This document shows, piece by piece, positions 1 to 6,123 of a DNA stretch of 16,559 bases (position 1 is the first letter of the stretch; each line of letters opens with the position of its first letter). This DNA is from CAZPWQ01 sp964590495 (lineage in GTDB: Bacteria; Bacteroidota; Rhodothermia; Balneolales; Balneolaceae). The translations under genes were made by a program, and so were the position numbers. The notes under the pieces were generated by a model. The model did not search any database. It was given only the letters and a program-made list of their open reading frames with translations, and was not told the origin of the DNA. The DNA is taken from positions 1-16,559 of the forward strand of contig CAZPWQ010000077.1 in assembly GCA_964590495.1 (NCBI GenBank), read 5' to 3'.

Positions 1-62
1 TGCAAAAACTCATTCATCCCGACATGCTTGTAGAAATTGAGGCCGTGGCGATTAGCGATTAG
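1..62 (+). CDS. ridA: RidA-family protein, C-terminal end only (partial)
   Basis: Reading from base 3, the plus strand encodes 19 residues ending HPDMLVEIEAVAISD and a TAG stop at 60-62. The stretch DMLVEIEAVA closely resembles the last beta-strand of RidA/YjgF/UK114 enamine-imine deaminases, where a short loop is followed by a (V/K)EIEA(I/V)A segment. RidA hydrolyses reactive 2-aminoacrylate and related enamines released by PLP enzymes. Only this tail is visible, so the catalytic arginine cannot be checked. The call rests on a short match and could be a chance resemblance. The last codons overlap a GCGATTA direct repeat that begins the adjacent heptad array. Confidence 0.55.
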   Translation, partial: QKLIHPDMLVEIEAVAISD

Positions 63-75
63 TTATTTGTTATTA
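48..75. repeat. Heptad tandem array, left arm of an inverted pair
   Basis: Four consecutive 7-bp units: GCGATTA twice, then GTTATTT and GTTATTA. The first two units overlap the end of the RidA-like gene. The GTTATTN word returns in inverted orientation at 356-376, so the two arrays bracket the whole gap before the universal-stress gene. Confidence 0.6.
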
Positions 76-185
76 TGTGGAGCCTGGTTTGATTTTTCAG
101 CTAAACTAATATCCTGTCACAGATAGTTGTTGGGGTACTGCCGCTATCGTACCCAGCGCCCCGCCTGCCCATTGGGAAGTTAATT

Positions 186-301
186 CCCCCTTAAAAAAGG
201 GGGTGCGGCTTTAGCCGCGGGGGTTGTTTCCAGGAAAAAACTTACTCGTCGATTCAAAGATGGTCCAACAACCCCCTTTAATTCCCCCTTTGTTAAGGGG
301 G
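186..301. repeat. Compound palindromic element with three hairpins
   Basis: Three perfect stems lie in a row. Stem 1 pairs CCCCCTT (186-192) with AAGGGGG (197-203). Stem 2 pairs GCGGCT (205-210) with AGCCGC (213-218). Stem 3 pairs CCCCCTT (284-290) with AAGGGGG (295-301). In addition, GGGGGTTGTT (219-228) is the exact reverse complement of AACAACCCCC (267-276), making a longer enclosing stem. The layout, with repeated CCCCCTT/AAGGGGG arms, resembles multicopy intergenic palindromes of the REP/MITE type. Copy number elsewhere cannot be judged from one window. Confidence 0.6.
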
Positions 302-355
302 ACTTTCTTCTTGGGCTGTTAGAATTACCCAAAAATTCATCGCTGACATGACACT

Positions 356-376
356 AATAACCAATAACCAATAACA
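356..376. repeat. Heptad tandem array, right arm of an inverted pair
   Basis: Three 7-bp units: AATAACC twice and AATAACA. On the opposite strand they read as GTTATT words matching the units at 62-75. The array ends one base before the stop codon of the minus-strand universal-stress gene. Confidence 0.6.
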
Positions 377-377
377 A

Positions 378-1232
378 CTACGACTTTCCCATTAGCAAGA
401 TCGGACACCCAATATGATTCAGCAGCAGGTCCAGTGATCTATTTTTCATGAAAGGCTGGTCTCTTGGCAGGATGAGCAATCCGCCGTTATGGTTCTTAAC
501 GGCAAACATAAGCTCCCAGATGTTCGACTGGTGGAGAAGTTTAACATCAGCTTTAACTGAGGCAAATGCGAGGTATTTTTTAAGTTCCCTGAAACGTTCT
601 TTTGCGGAATCCTGATCATCACCCATAATCATCACGAATAATTCGCTTTCGTTTTTTTCAGCGATAGAGAGGGCAAATCTGATACTTCGCCGGCTTTCAC
701 CTGAGGCGTCGAAAACAGTGACGATCGTATTGCCAAGCCTCAGGCCTTCCTGTAGAATAAGCACTGGTTTTTCGGACTTTTCGATAATATTCTTTGCCGT
801 TTGTCCCAGCTGTTTGTGTCTCGAATAGGAATGACCTTTTCTTCCTATTGTTATCAGATCGGTATTTTGGGCTGCCTCAAGCACTTTATCTTCTACTGAT
901 CCTCTGGCAGTTTTCCAGGAATGCTTCACTTCATTCAACCGGCTTATTATTTGCAGTTGCTTTTTGATGCGATTCTGGAGGATTTCGATCTGCTTGTCGA
1001 TATGTTTCTCTGCAAACGGTTTAATATCACCGGTCAGCTCATTGACTTCAGCAACTGCCGGAAGCCTGCTAACGCGATGCCAGTTGGTATCTTCAACGAA
1101 TAAACCATGAATGTCAGCTTCCATTGTTCTGGCCAGGGTTGCAGCAGCTTCAAGTGCAGCTCTGCTGTGACTCGAACTATCGAGGGCTACCAGAATTCCC
1201 CGGATCAGTATTTCTTCAGTATCATTGCTCAT
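378..1232 (-). CDS. Tandem universal stress protein (two UspA-like domains)
   Basis: A 284-residue cytoplasmic protein with two Usp domains. Domain 1 (about residues 10-161) starts with GILVALDSS and carries G130, G133 and G143 in the GX2GX9G nucleotide-binding loop; the usual Ser/Thr after the last glycine is Gln144, followed by Thr145. Domain 2 (about 168-283) starts with IVTVFDASGESRRS and ends PILLMGKS but has no glycine loop, so it is probably a structural or regulatory half. Usp proteins bind ATP/AMP and support survival under starvation or stress; the exact role here is unknown. I chose the ATG at 1232, which has GGAG four bases upstream and overlaps the protease stop by 11 nt. An in-frame TTG at 1268 would add 12 residues. 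Overlap with the protease gene implies translational coupling and a shared stress role. Confidence 0.88.
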   Translation of the reverse strand: MSNDTEEILIRGILVALDSSSHSRAALEAAATLARTMEADIHGLFVEDTNWHRVSRLPAVAEVNELTGDIKPFAEKHIDKQIEILQNRIKKQLQIISRLNEVKHSWKTARGSVEDKVLEAAQNTDLITIGRKGHSYSRHKQLGQTAKNIIEKSEKPVLILQEGLRLGNTIVTVFDASGESRRSIRFALSIAEKNESELFVMIMGDDQDSAKERFRELKKYLAFASVKADVKLLHQSNIWELMFAVKNHNGGLLILPRDQPFMKNRSLDLLLNHIGCPILLMGKS

Positions 1233-3690
1233 GGGTCTCCGTTTTTTGACCATTTGGCGAAGCGGCAAAAGCTTTTCGATTGTCGGCCAGGCGATTCAGC
1301 TCTTTCATCACCTGGTGATTGATCGTCCCTTCGGGATACCTGCCGTCTTTGCCGGGTTCTCCCATCTCTCTGCCTGTCAGCAATTCCATCCCCTCATCTA
1401 TGGTTTCCACGGAATAAATATGGAACTGCCCGTCTTTTACAGCTTCGCAAACCCTGCTGTGCAGCACCAGGTTTTTCTCATTTGCACGTGGGATAAGCAC
1501 TCCCTGTTCACCGGTTAATCCCCGCTTATTACAGATATCGAAGAAGCCTTCAATTTTTTCATTGACGCCGCCGATAGGCTGAACCTTTCCATGTTGGTTT
1601 ACAGAACCTGTGACACTGAAAGATTGTTTGATCGGAATTTTTCCTATTGCTGATAACAGAGCATAAAGTTCGGCAGAGGAGGCGCTGTCTCCGTCAATAT
1701 TTGAGTATGACTGTTCAAAGACCAGGCTGGCCGAAAGTGAGAGAGGGCGATCGACAGCATATCGCTCGCCAAGAAAACCTTTCAGGATGAGAACTCCTTT
1801 CGAATGAATGGGGCCGCTCATATCCACTTCACGTTCTATATCAATAATTTCACCTTTGCCGAGCTGAATCCGTGCGGTAATTCGAGTCGGTCGCCCGAAC
1901 AAAAGATGTCCCGCACCGGTAACTGACAGCCCGTTTACCTGACCGATACTTTCACCTTCGGTATCAATAAAAAGGAAATCTCGATTTATCGCCTCCTGTA
2001 CTTTGTCACGTAATCTGGCAGATCTGTAAATCTGCTGTTCAATTGCCTCTACAACATCTTCTCTCTGTACGATGTCGTTACCGCTTTTACCGGCCCAATG
2101 GTCGGCTTCAAGTAACAGGTCACTTATTTCCTCGGTTTTTGCCGACAGCTTTTCATTATCATCGACCATTCGGGAACTCTGCTCTATGACCCGTGCAACA
2201 GCCTTTTTCCCAAAAGGTCTCAGATCATTTTTTTCAATTAACCCTGTTAAAAGCTGAGTGTACAGCTTAAAATTCTCATCGGTACAATCCAGTTCATCCT
2301 CAAAATCAGCCTCAACTTTAAACAGGGATTTAAAATCCGGATCATGATTCATGAGCAGATAATAAAGCAGCCGTTCCCCCACTAATACTACTTTTATATC
2401 GAGATCAATAGGATTTGGTTCAAGTGAAACGGTACTGATAAGGCTGTAGGATTCTCCCAGTGATTCGATCTTCAAGTCACCGGAAATAAGAGCACGTTTT
2501 AACCCTTCCCAGGCATACGGTTCCAGCAATACTCTTCTTGCATCAAGAATAAGGTAACCACCGTTGGCCTTGTGCAGCGCACCCGGCTTAATCAAATTAA
2601 AGTTTGTCGTTAAGGCCCCCATTTTGGACTGATACTCTACCCGTCCTATGAGATTTTTATAGTTCGGGTTGTCTTCATACACCACCGGCGCACCTTCTGT
2701 ATTGCTGTTATCTACGAGGACATTGATGCGGTAACGATCGAGAACCGGATTGGACGATGAATTCTGAGATTGCTGCTGACTATTTCCGCCCATCATTTGA
2801 GCAAGCTTATTTTGTGCCTGTCCCTGCGCCTGGTTTTTTTGATTTTCGCTGCTCATGATTGCCTGTACATTTTCAACAATATCCACCTCTACATCATCCA
2901 GAAAACGCTGTACCTCATCCAGTTCTGAAAACTTTTCCCTGATCTTCTTAAACAACTCTTTAATGGCATACGTGGCGATTTCGCGGTCGAGTTCTTTCAG
3001 ACGCTCTCTTATCATCCGCTTATTGGCCGGCATTTTTCTGATCAGTTTTTGCAGGTCTTCCTGCAGTTTTTTTGTCTCTTCTTCGAGCTTCTCCTTTTCC
3101 TCCTCCGACATATTTTGTACATCTTCTTCCTCCATTACTTCACCATCTTTGGTAGGGGCAAAAGAGAAACCTCCGGGAGTACGGATAAGAGCTAATCCTT
3201 TTTCTTTAGCTTTTTTCTGTAGTTCTTCAAAAGTATGTTCCTGTTGCTGTTGTACTTCGTCCTGCAGTGCCTGGCGTCTGTTTTGATACTCCTCCGTTTC
3301 AAAGGCTGACGTAAGCGTCGGGACCAGGTCCTCGATCAGCTGGTCCATTTCGTTACTGAAATCGCGTCCCCTGCCGGGAGGCAGCTTTAATACATCGGGT
3401 TTATAGCGATCATCAAAATTGTTTACATAGCAAATATCCGGCGGAGTCGATTTATTTTTAGCGTTTGTTTCTAAGAAATGCCTGATATGCCCCTGCTTAT
3501 TAGTTTCATTCGGACCGAGAGCGAATATGTTGTAGCCATCTTTTTGCATGCCAACCCCAAACTCCATGGATGACGTCAGGCGTTCCTGGCCAATGACGGT
3601 TGTGGAATTTGTAATATCCTCCGTTGTCTCAAAATCAAATTGATCTGTACGGCAGGTCTGTTTTAACTGATTAGCCTTTAGTTCTCGCAC
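1222..3690 (-). CDS. Lon-family protease, LonC/LonH-like (AAA_32 plus Lon_C)
   Basis: An 822-residue protein of the COG1067 type. N-terminal AAA_32-like segment: about 10-110. Long charged helical insertion: about 130-280. Gln/Asn-rich linker: 283-313. Second half of the ATPase core around GGYLILDA (377-384). C-terminal protease domain: about 570-780. The Ser-Lys dyad is clear: Ser669 in DGDSASSAE and Lys712 in GGVNEKIEG, 43 residues apart as in E. coli Lon (S679/K722). The Walker A position reads GPNETNKQG (59-67): the lysine remains, but the glycine before it is Asn and the Ser/Thr after it is Gln. ATP hydrolysis may therefore be lost, as described for LonC of Meiothermus. The start is GTG at 3690; an in-frame TAA lies 12 nt upstream and the N-terminus fits the family. 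The last 11 nt overlap the universal-stress gene. Likely role: degradation of damaged or unfolded cytoplasmic protein. Confidence 0.9.
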   Translation of the reverse strand: MRELKANQLKQTCRTDQFDFETTEDITNSTTVIGQERLTSSMEFGVGMQKDGYNIFALGPNETNKQGHIRHFLETNAKNKSTPPDICYVNNFDDRYKPDVLKLPPGRGRDFSNEMDQLIEDLVPTLTSAFETEEYQNRRQALQDEVQQQQEHTFEELQKKAKEKGLALIRTPGGFSFAPTKDGEVMEEEDVQNMSEEEKEKLEEETKKLQEDLQKLIRKMPANKRMIRERLKELDREIATYAIKELFKKIREKFSELDEVQRFLDDVEVDIVENVQAIMSSENQKNQAQGQAQNKLAQMMGGNSQQQSQNSSSNPVLDRYRINVLVDNSNTEGAPVVYEDNPNYKNLIGRVEYQSKMGALTTNFNLIKPGALHKANGGYLILDARRVLLEPYAWEGLKRALISGDLKIESLGESYSLISTVSLEPNPIDLDIKVVLVGERLLYYLLMNHDPDFKSLFKVEADFEDELDCTDENFKLYTQLLTGLIEKNDLRPFGKKAVARVIEQSSRMVDDNEKLSAKTEEISDLLLEADHWAGKSGNDIVQREDVVEAIEQQIYRSARLRDKVQEAINRDFLFIDTEGESIGQVNGLSVTGAGHLLFGRPTRITARIQLGKGEIIDIEREVDMSGPIHSKGVLILKGFLGERYAVDRPLSLSASLVFEQSYSNIDGDSASSAELYALLSAIGKIPIKQSFSVTGSVNQHGKVQPIGGVNEKIEGFFDICNKRGLTGEQGVLIPRANEKNLVLHSRVCEAVKDGQFHIYSVETIDEGMELLTGREMGEPGKDGRYPEGTINHQVMKELNRLADNRKAFAASPNGQKTETHEQ
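1237..1240 (-). promoter_or_regulatory. Ribosome-binding site deciding the Usp start
   Basis: GGAG on the minus strand, four bases before the ATG at 1232 and inside the last codons of the protease gene. Most leaders in this window lack such a site, so it supports the internal ATG over the upstream TTG and suggests coupled translation from the protease message. Confidence 0.5.
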
Positions 3691-3788
3691 GATAAATAGT
3701 TTTTAATTCATTGATGACAGCGTATCTCATTAAATGTCAGGATTGGCAATTGAGTTCCAAACCAGTTGCAAAATATTGGTGAAGGAGG

Positions 3789-3815
3789 AAAGGAGACGGG
3801 AGGAAGAGAGACCGG
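3789..3815. repeat. Polypurine repeat, copy 1
   Basis: A 27-bp purine-rich stretch beginning AAAGGAGAC. It matches 16459-16485 at 24 of 27 positions in the same orientation. The neighbouring bases 3781-3790 are also almost all G and A. Confidence 0.6.
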
Positions 3816-3833
3816 ATACTGGATGCCGGGATG
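3812..3833. repeat. Heptad array, left arm of an inverted pair
   Basis: CCGGATA, CTGGATG and an eight-base CCGGGATG variant lie in series. Read on the other strand these are CATCCCGG, CATCCAG and TATCCGG, the same words as in the array at 4111-4187. The two arrays are thus inverted relative to each other, with about 277 nt between them. Confidence 0.6.
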
Positions 3834-3906
3834 CCGTGTAGGGAGGCAGTAGCGGTTGGTGGAGCAAGGAATCTTATACTATCTGCATACGAGCCATATC
3901 TCAAAC

Positions 3907-4080
3907 GCCACCGGAGGTGGCAGATTCTGCATACCGAACCGGAGGTTCGGCACGAGGGACAGGTTCGGGAGCGGAGCTCCCTTAAAGCTAAAAGTTTTGA
4001 TTTTTTGATTTACTGAGGGAATGAGTGGCACCAGCGGACGCCGGCGACAGCATTAGGGTTCAAGCGTGGACGCTTGAACC
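3907..4080. repeat. Series of four perfect stem-loops with GGA in the loop
   Basis: Stem A: GCCACC (3907-3912), GGA, GGTGGC (3916-3921). Stem B: CCGAACC (3934-3940), GGA, GGTTCGG (3944-3950). Stem C: GGGAGC (3967-3972), GGA, GCTCCC (3976-3981). Stem D: ten base pairs, 4057-4066 with 4071-4080, loop TGGA. A small stem GCAG-ATT-CTGC (3920-3930) touches stem A. The arms all differ in sequence, yet each is perfectly complementary and the loop GGA is constant, so the structure rather than the sequence is shared. Exposed GGA in a hairpin loop is the hallmark of CsrA/RsmA sites, but nothing else here points to CsrA. The constant element would be seen in plus-strand RNA; on the minus strand the loops read TCC. 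Confidence 0.65.
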
Positions 4081-4110
4081 AGCCATAGTCCCGGCAAGGC
4101 AGGACCCAGG

Positions 4111-4187
4111 TATCTGGCATCCGGTATCTGGTATCTGGTATCCGGCATCCGGTATCTGGTATCTGGTATCTAGTATCCGGCATCCAG
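4111..4187. repeat. Eleven-unit heptad tandem array (YATCYGG)
   Basis: Eleven uninterrupted 7-bp units following YATCYGG: TATCTGG five times, TATCCGG twice, CATCCGG twice, and the variants TATCTAG and CATCCAG. The array ends four bases from the stop codon of the second SPFH gene, so it would form the 3' untranslated end of that operon's message. Confidence 0.85.
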
Positions 4188-4191
4188 CCTA

Positions 4192-5133
4192 CTATTCCTT
4201 ATCAGGAGGTACGATAGAAATCTTATCCAGTGAAAATCCCTGCATGATAGCATTATAATCGGTGATATCGGTAGGAATAATGATATCGTTCCTCTTATTT
4301 GCCAGTTTGGAAAGCTCATTAATATATTTTTCGGATAACTGCATCTGCATCGCCTCTTTACCTTTTTCAGCAGAAAGAGCGTCGGCAATTTTTTCAATGG
4401 AAATAGCTGTGGCTTCAGCCAGTGCTTCAATTTCTTCGGCTATACCTTCCGCCTCATTAACACGCCGCTGCATTTCACCTTCGGAGACATTAATAATTTC
4501 CCGCTTTTCACCCTCGGCGTCATTAATGGTCGATTGCATCACGCCTTCCGACCGGGCAATAGCAGCACGGCGATCACGCTCGGCCGTCATTTGGCGCTCC
4601 ATCGCCTGTTGAATCGTTTTGGGTGTTACAATATTCTTGATTTCATAACGGTGTACCCGGATACCCCATGCCTGTTCCATTTCACTGAGTACTTTTACCA
4701 CCTCTTTATTTATAATTGCCCGATCTTCAAAAGTATCATCAAGATCCATTGTGCCAATGATGGAACGTGTAGTGGTCTGCGCCAGCTGTACTGCGGCAAA
4801 CCGGTAGTTGGTAATGCCGTAACTGGCATTTACGGGGTCGATAACGCTGAGATAGACTACACCGTCTACTTCTACTTTCACATTATCTTTGGTAAAACAT
4901 TCCTGCGGTTCAACTTCAATCGTTTCTTCCCGCAGATCCTGGCGGTATTTCACTTTATCAAAAAAAGGTATGAGCGCATGAAAGCCCGGCCCGAGTGTTC
5001 GCTGATAGTTGCCCAGCCGTTCAACAATATAAGCCCATTGTGTGGGCACTAACTGTATAGACTGGATAAATTTATACAGTATGTAAATTCCAAGTATTCC
5101 GAGTAAAACCTGACTTAAAATTTCAATAATCAT
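4192..5133 (-). CDS. SPFH/Band 7 membrane protein, paraslipin/QmcA-like, copy 2 in operon
   Basis: A 313-residue stomatin-family protein. One N-terminal membrane segment (about 4-25) is followed by the Band 7 domain (about 26-185) with the family features ERLGNY, LGPGFH, TKDNVKVEVDGVVY, LAQTTTRS and WGIRVHRYEIKNI. A long charged helix (about 180-265) with repeated AEGE/SEGE words follows, typical of the oligomerising coiled coil. SPFH proteins form large ring-like assemblies at ordered membrane patches and often control membrane proteases. The start ATG at 5133 has AGGAG six bases upstream. That site lies within the last codons and stop of the preceding SPFH gene, and only 2 nt separate the genes. 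The paralogue next door is similar along its whole length, indicating duplication followed by divergence. Confidence 0.92.
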   Translation of the reverse strand: MIIEILSQVLLGILGIYILYKFIQSIQLVPTQWAYIVERLGNYQRTLGPGFHALIPFFDKVKYRQDLREETIEVEPQECFTKDNVKVEVDGVVYLSVIDPVNASYGITNYRFAAVQLAQTTTRSIIGTMDLDDTFEDRAIINKEVVKVLSEMEQAWGIRVHRYEIKNIVTPKTIQQAMERQMTAERDRRAAIARSEGVMQSTINDAEGEKREIINVSEGEMQRRVNEAEGIAEEIEALAEATAISIEKIADALSAEKGKEAMQMQLSEKYINELSKLANKRNDIIIPTDITDYNAIMQGFSLDKISIVPPDKE

Positions 5134-5135
5134 AA

Positions 5136-6080
5136 TCAGCTCCTGTTTGTATTTGGCGTATTATCAGACATGGGATTCGTATGATTGCTCACCTTTTCCA
5201 CGCCTTCAAAAAATGTTTTCAAATTAGCTGTCTCAACAGGCAATACCGATACCTTTGATTTTTCAATAATATAGCCCAGCTGAGAAATAAACTGTTCAAC
5301 GAGCTTTGTTTTTACAGCCAGATCACCTCCCGGCTTTTGGATAGCATTAGCTATCCGCTGTACGCCTTTAGCCGTTGCTGTTGCAACCAGCTCAATTTCT
5401 TTAGCTTTTCCGCGGGCTTCATTGATTCTTTTTTGCCTTTTAGCTTCAGATATGAGGATGGCACTTTGTCGCTCACCCTGCGACTCATTTATCCTGGAAT
5501 CCCGCGTACCGGTTGATTCGGTTATCTCCGCTCGTTTTTCACGTTCCGCTTCCATCTGCTTTTCCAGAGTGTGAATCAGGTTATCGGAGGGACGAATATT
5601 CCGGATTTCATACCGCATCACCTTTATTCCCCACGGGTCTGAGGCTTTATCAATTTCACGCACAATCCTTTCATTCATCTGTTCTCGTTCCGAGAAGGTA
5701 TCATCGAGTGTTATCTTGCCTATTTCACTGCGCATTGTCGTCTGCGCCAGATTAATCGCTGCCAATTCGTAATTGCCAATACCATAGCTGGCTTTGTAGG
5801 AATCCATCACTTTGACATAAACCAGTCCGTCCACTTCTACTTCGATATTATCTTTGGTAATGCAGGTTTGGCTGGGCACATCAATTACCTGTTCCCGCAT
5901 TTCCTGGTGATATGCTTCACGGTCGACAAAAGGTATTAAGAAGTGAAAGCCCGGCTTCAATGTTTTGTTGTATTTTCCGAGTCGTTCTTTGATAACCTCT
6001 TCGCGCATCTCCACGATGGTAAACACTTTGGTAACAACAAATATCCCAAGTGCGATTAGAATAAACAGGAAAGTCCACAT
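5136..6080 (-). CDS. SPFH/Band 7 membrane protein, paraslipin/QmcA-like, copy 1 in operon
   Basis: A 314-residue protein with an N-terminal membrane segment (about 2-22), a Band 7 domain (about 23-180; KERLGKYNKTLKPGFHFLIP, TKDNIEVEVDGLVYVK, LAQTTMRSEIG, WGIKVMRYEIRNI) and a coiled-coil tail (about 180-250) rich in Ala, Glu, Lys and Arg. A hydrophilic Asn/Thr/Ser-rich end, PMSDNTPNTNRS, is absent from its neighbour. It resembles E. coli QmcA (YbbK) and mitochondrial SLP-2 in layout. It lies 43 nt after nfeD and 2 nt before the second SPFH gene, in the classical NfeD-SPFH pairing. The ATG at 6080 has no clear Shine-Dalgarno; its leader is AT-rich. Hetero-oligomers of the two copies are plausible but inferred. 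Confidence 0.92.
   Translation of the reverse strand: MWTFLFILIALGIFVVTKVFTIVEMREEVIKERLGKYNKTLKPGFHFLIPFVDREAYHQEMREQVIDVPSQTCITKDNIEVEVDGLVYVKVMDSYKASYGIGNYELAAINLAQTTMRSEIGKITLDDTFSEREQMNERIVREIDKASDPWGIKVMRYEIRNIRPSDNLIHTLEKQMEAEREKRAEITESTGTRDSRINESQGERQSAILISEAKRQKRINEARGKAKEIELVATATAKGVQRIANAIQKPGGDLAVKTKLVEQFISQLGYIIEKSKVSVLPVETANLKTFFEGVEKVSNHTNPMSDNTPNTNRS
5140..5144 (-). promoter_or_regulatory. Ribosome-binding site for the second SPFH gene
   Basis: AGGAG on the minus strand, six bases before the ATG at 5133 and inside the final Arg-Ser codons of the upstream SPFH gene. It is one of few strong Shine-Dalgarno sites in the window and suggests translational coupling of the two copies. 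Confidence 0.65.
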
Positions 6081-6123
6081 AATTTTAAATGTTGATTAAG
6101 ATTAAGCAGCAAATAGCTGTAAA

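Larger units (their letters stand above)
63..377. other. Gene-free interval with palindromic and heptad repeats
   Basis: These 315 nt lie between the convergent RidA-like tail and the minus-strand universal-stress gene. No credible ORF is seen. Bases 132-155 carry a small inverted repeat (GGGTAC at 133-138, GTACCC at 149-154), 186-301 carry a compound palindromic element, and 356-376 carry three heptads. No hairpin here is followed by a U-tract in either direction, so no intrinsic terminator is claimed. Confidence 0.6.
3691..4191. other. Gene-free interval of 500 nt, rich in repeats
   Basis: Lies between the start of the minus-strand protease gene and the end of the SPFH operon on the same strand, so it must hold the protease promoter; no convincing one was found. 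From left to right it holds AT-rich DNA (3691-3780), a polypurine block (3784-3815), inverted heptads (3812-3833), four GGA-loop hairpins (3907-4080) and an eleven-unit heptad array (4111-4187). Short ORFs across it are made of repeats and have no coding character. Confidence 0.7.

Noticed and set aside
186..301. Possible G-quadruplex from the runs of five G.
   Set aside because: The G-runs are too far apart for a compact quadruplex and each is better explained as an arm of a C-run/G-run hairpin.
2855..3286. A 143-codon Ser-rich ORF antisense to the protease gene.
   Set aside because: It is the mirror of the Glu/Lys-rich helical insertion of the protease; low-complexity serine runs are expected from such a shadow frame.
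4111..4187. Possible CRISPR array.
   Set aside because: The units are 7 bp with no spacers between them, and there are no cas genes.
3831..4258. Two short plus-strand ORFs (3831-4016 and 4025-4258) in the gene-free gap.
   Set aside because: They are translations of the GGA hairpins and heptad repeats (for example SGIWYPASGIWY), have no Shine-Dalgarno or recognisable domain, and the second runs into the antisense of the SPFH gene.
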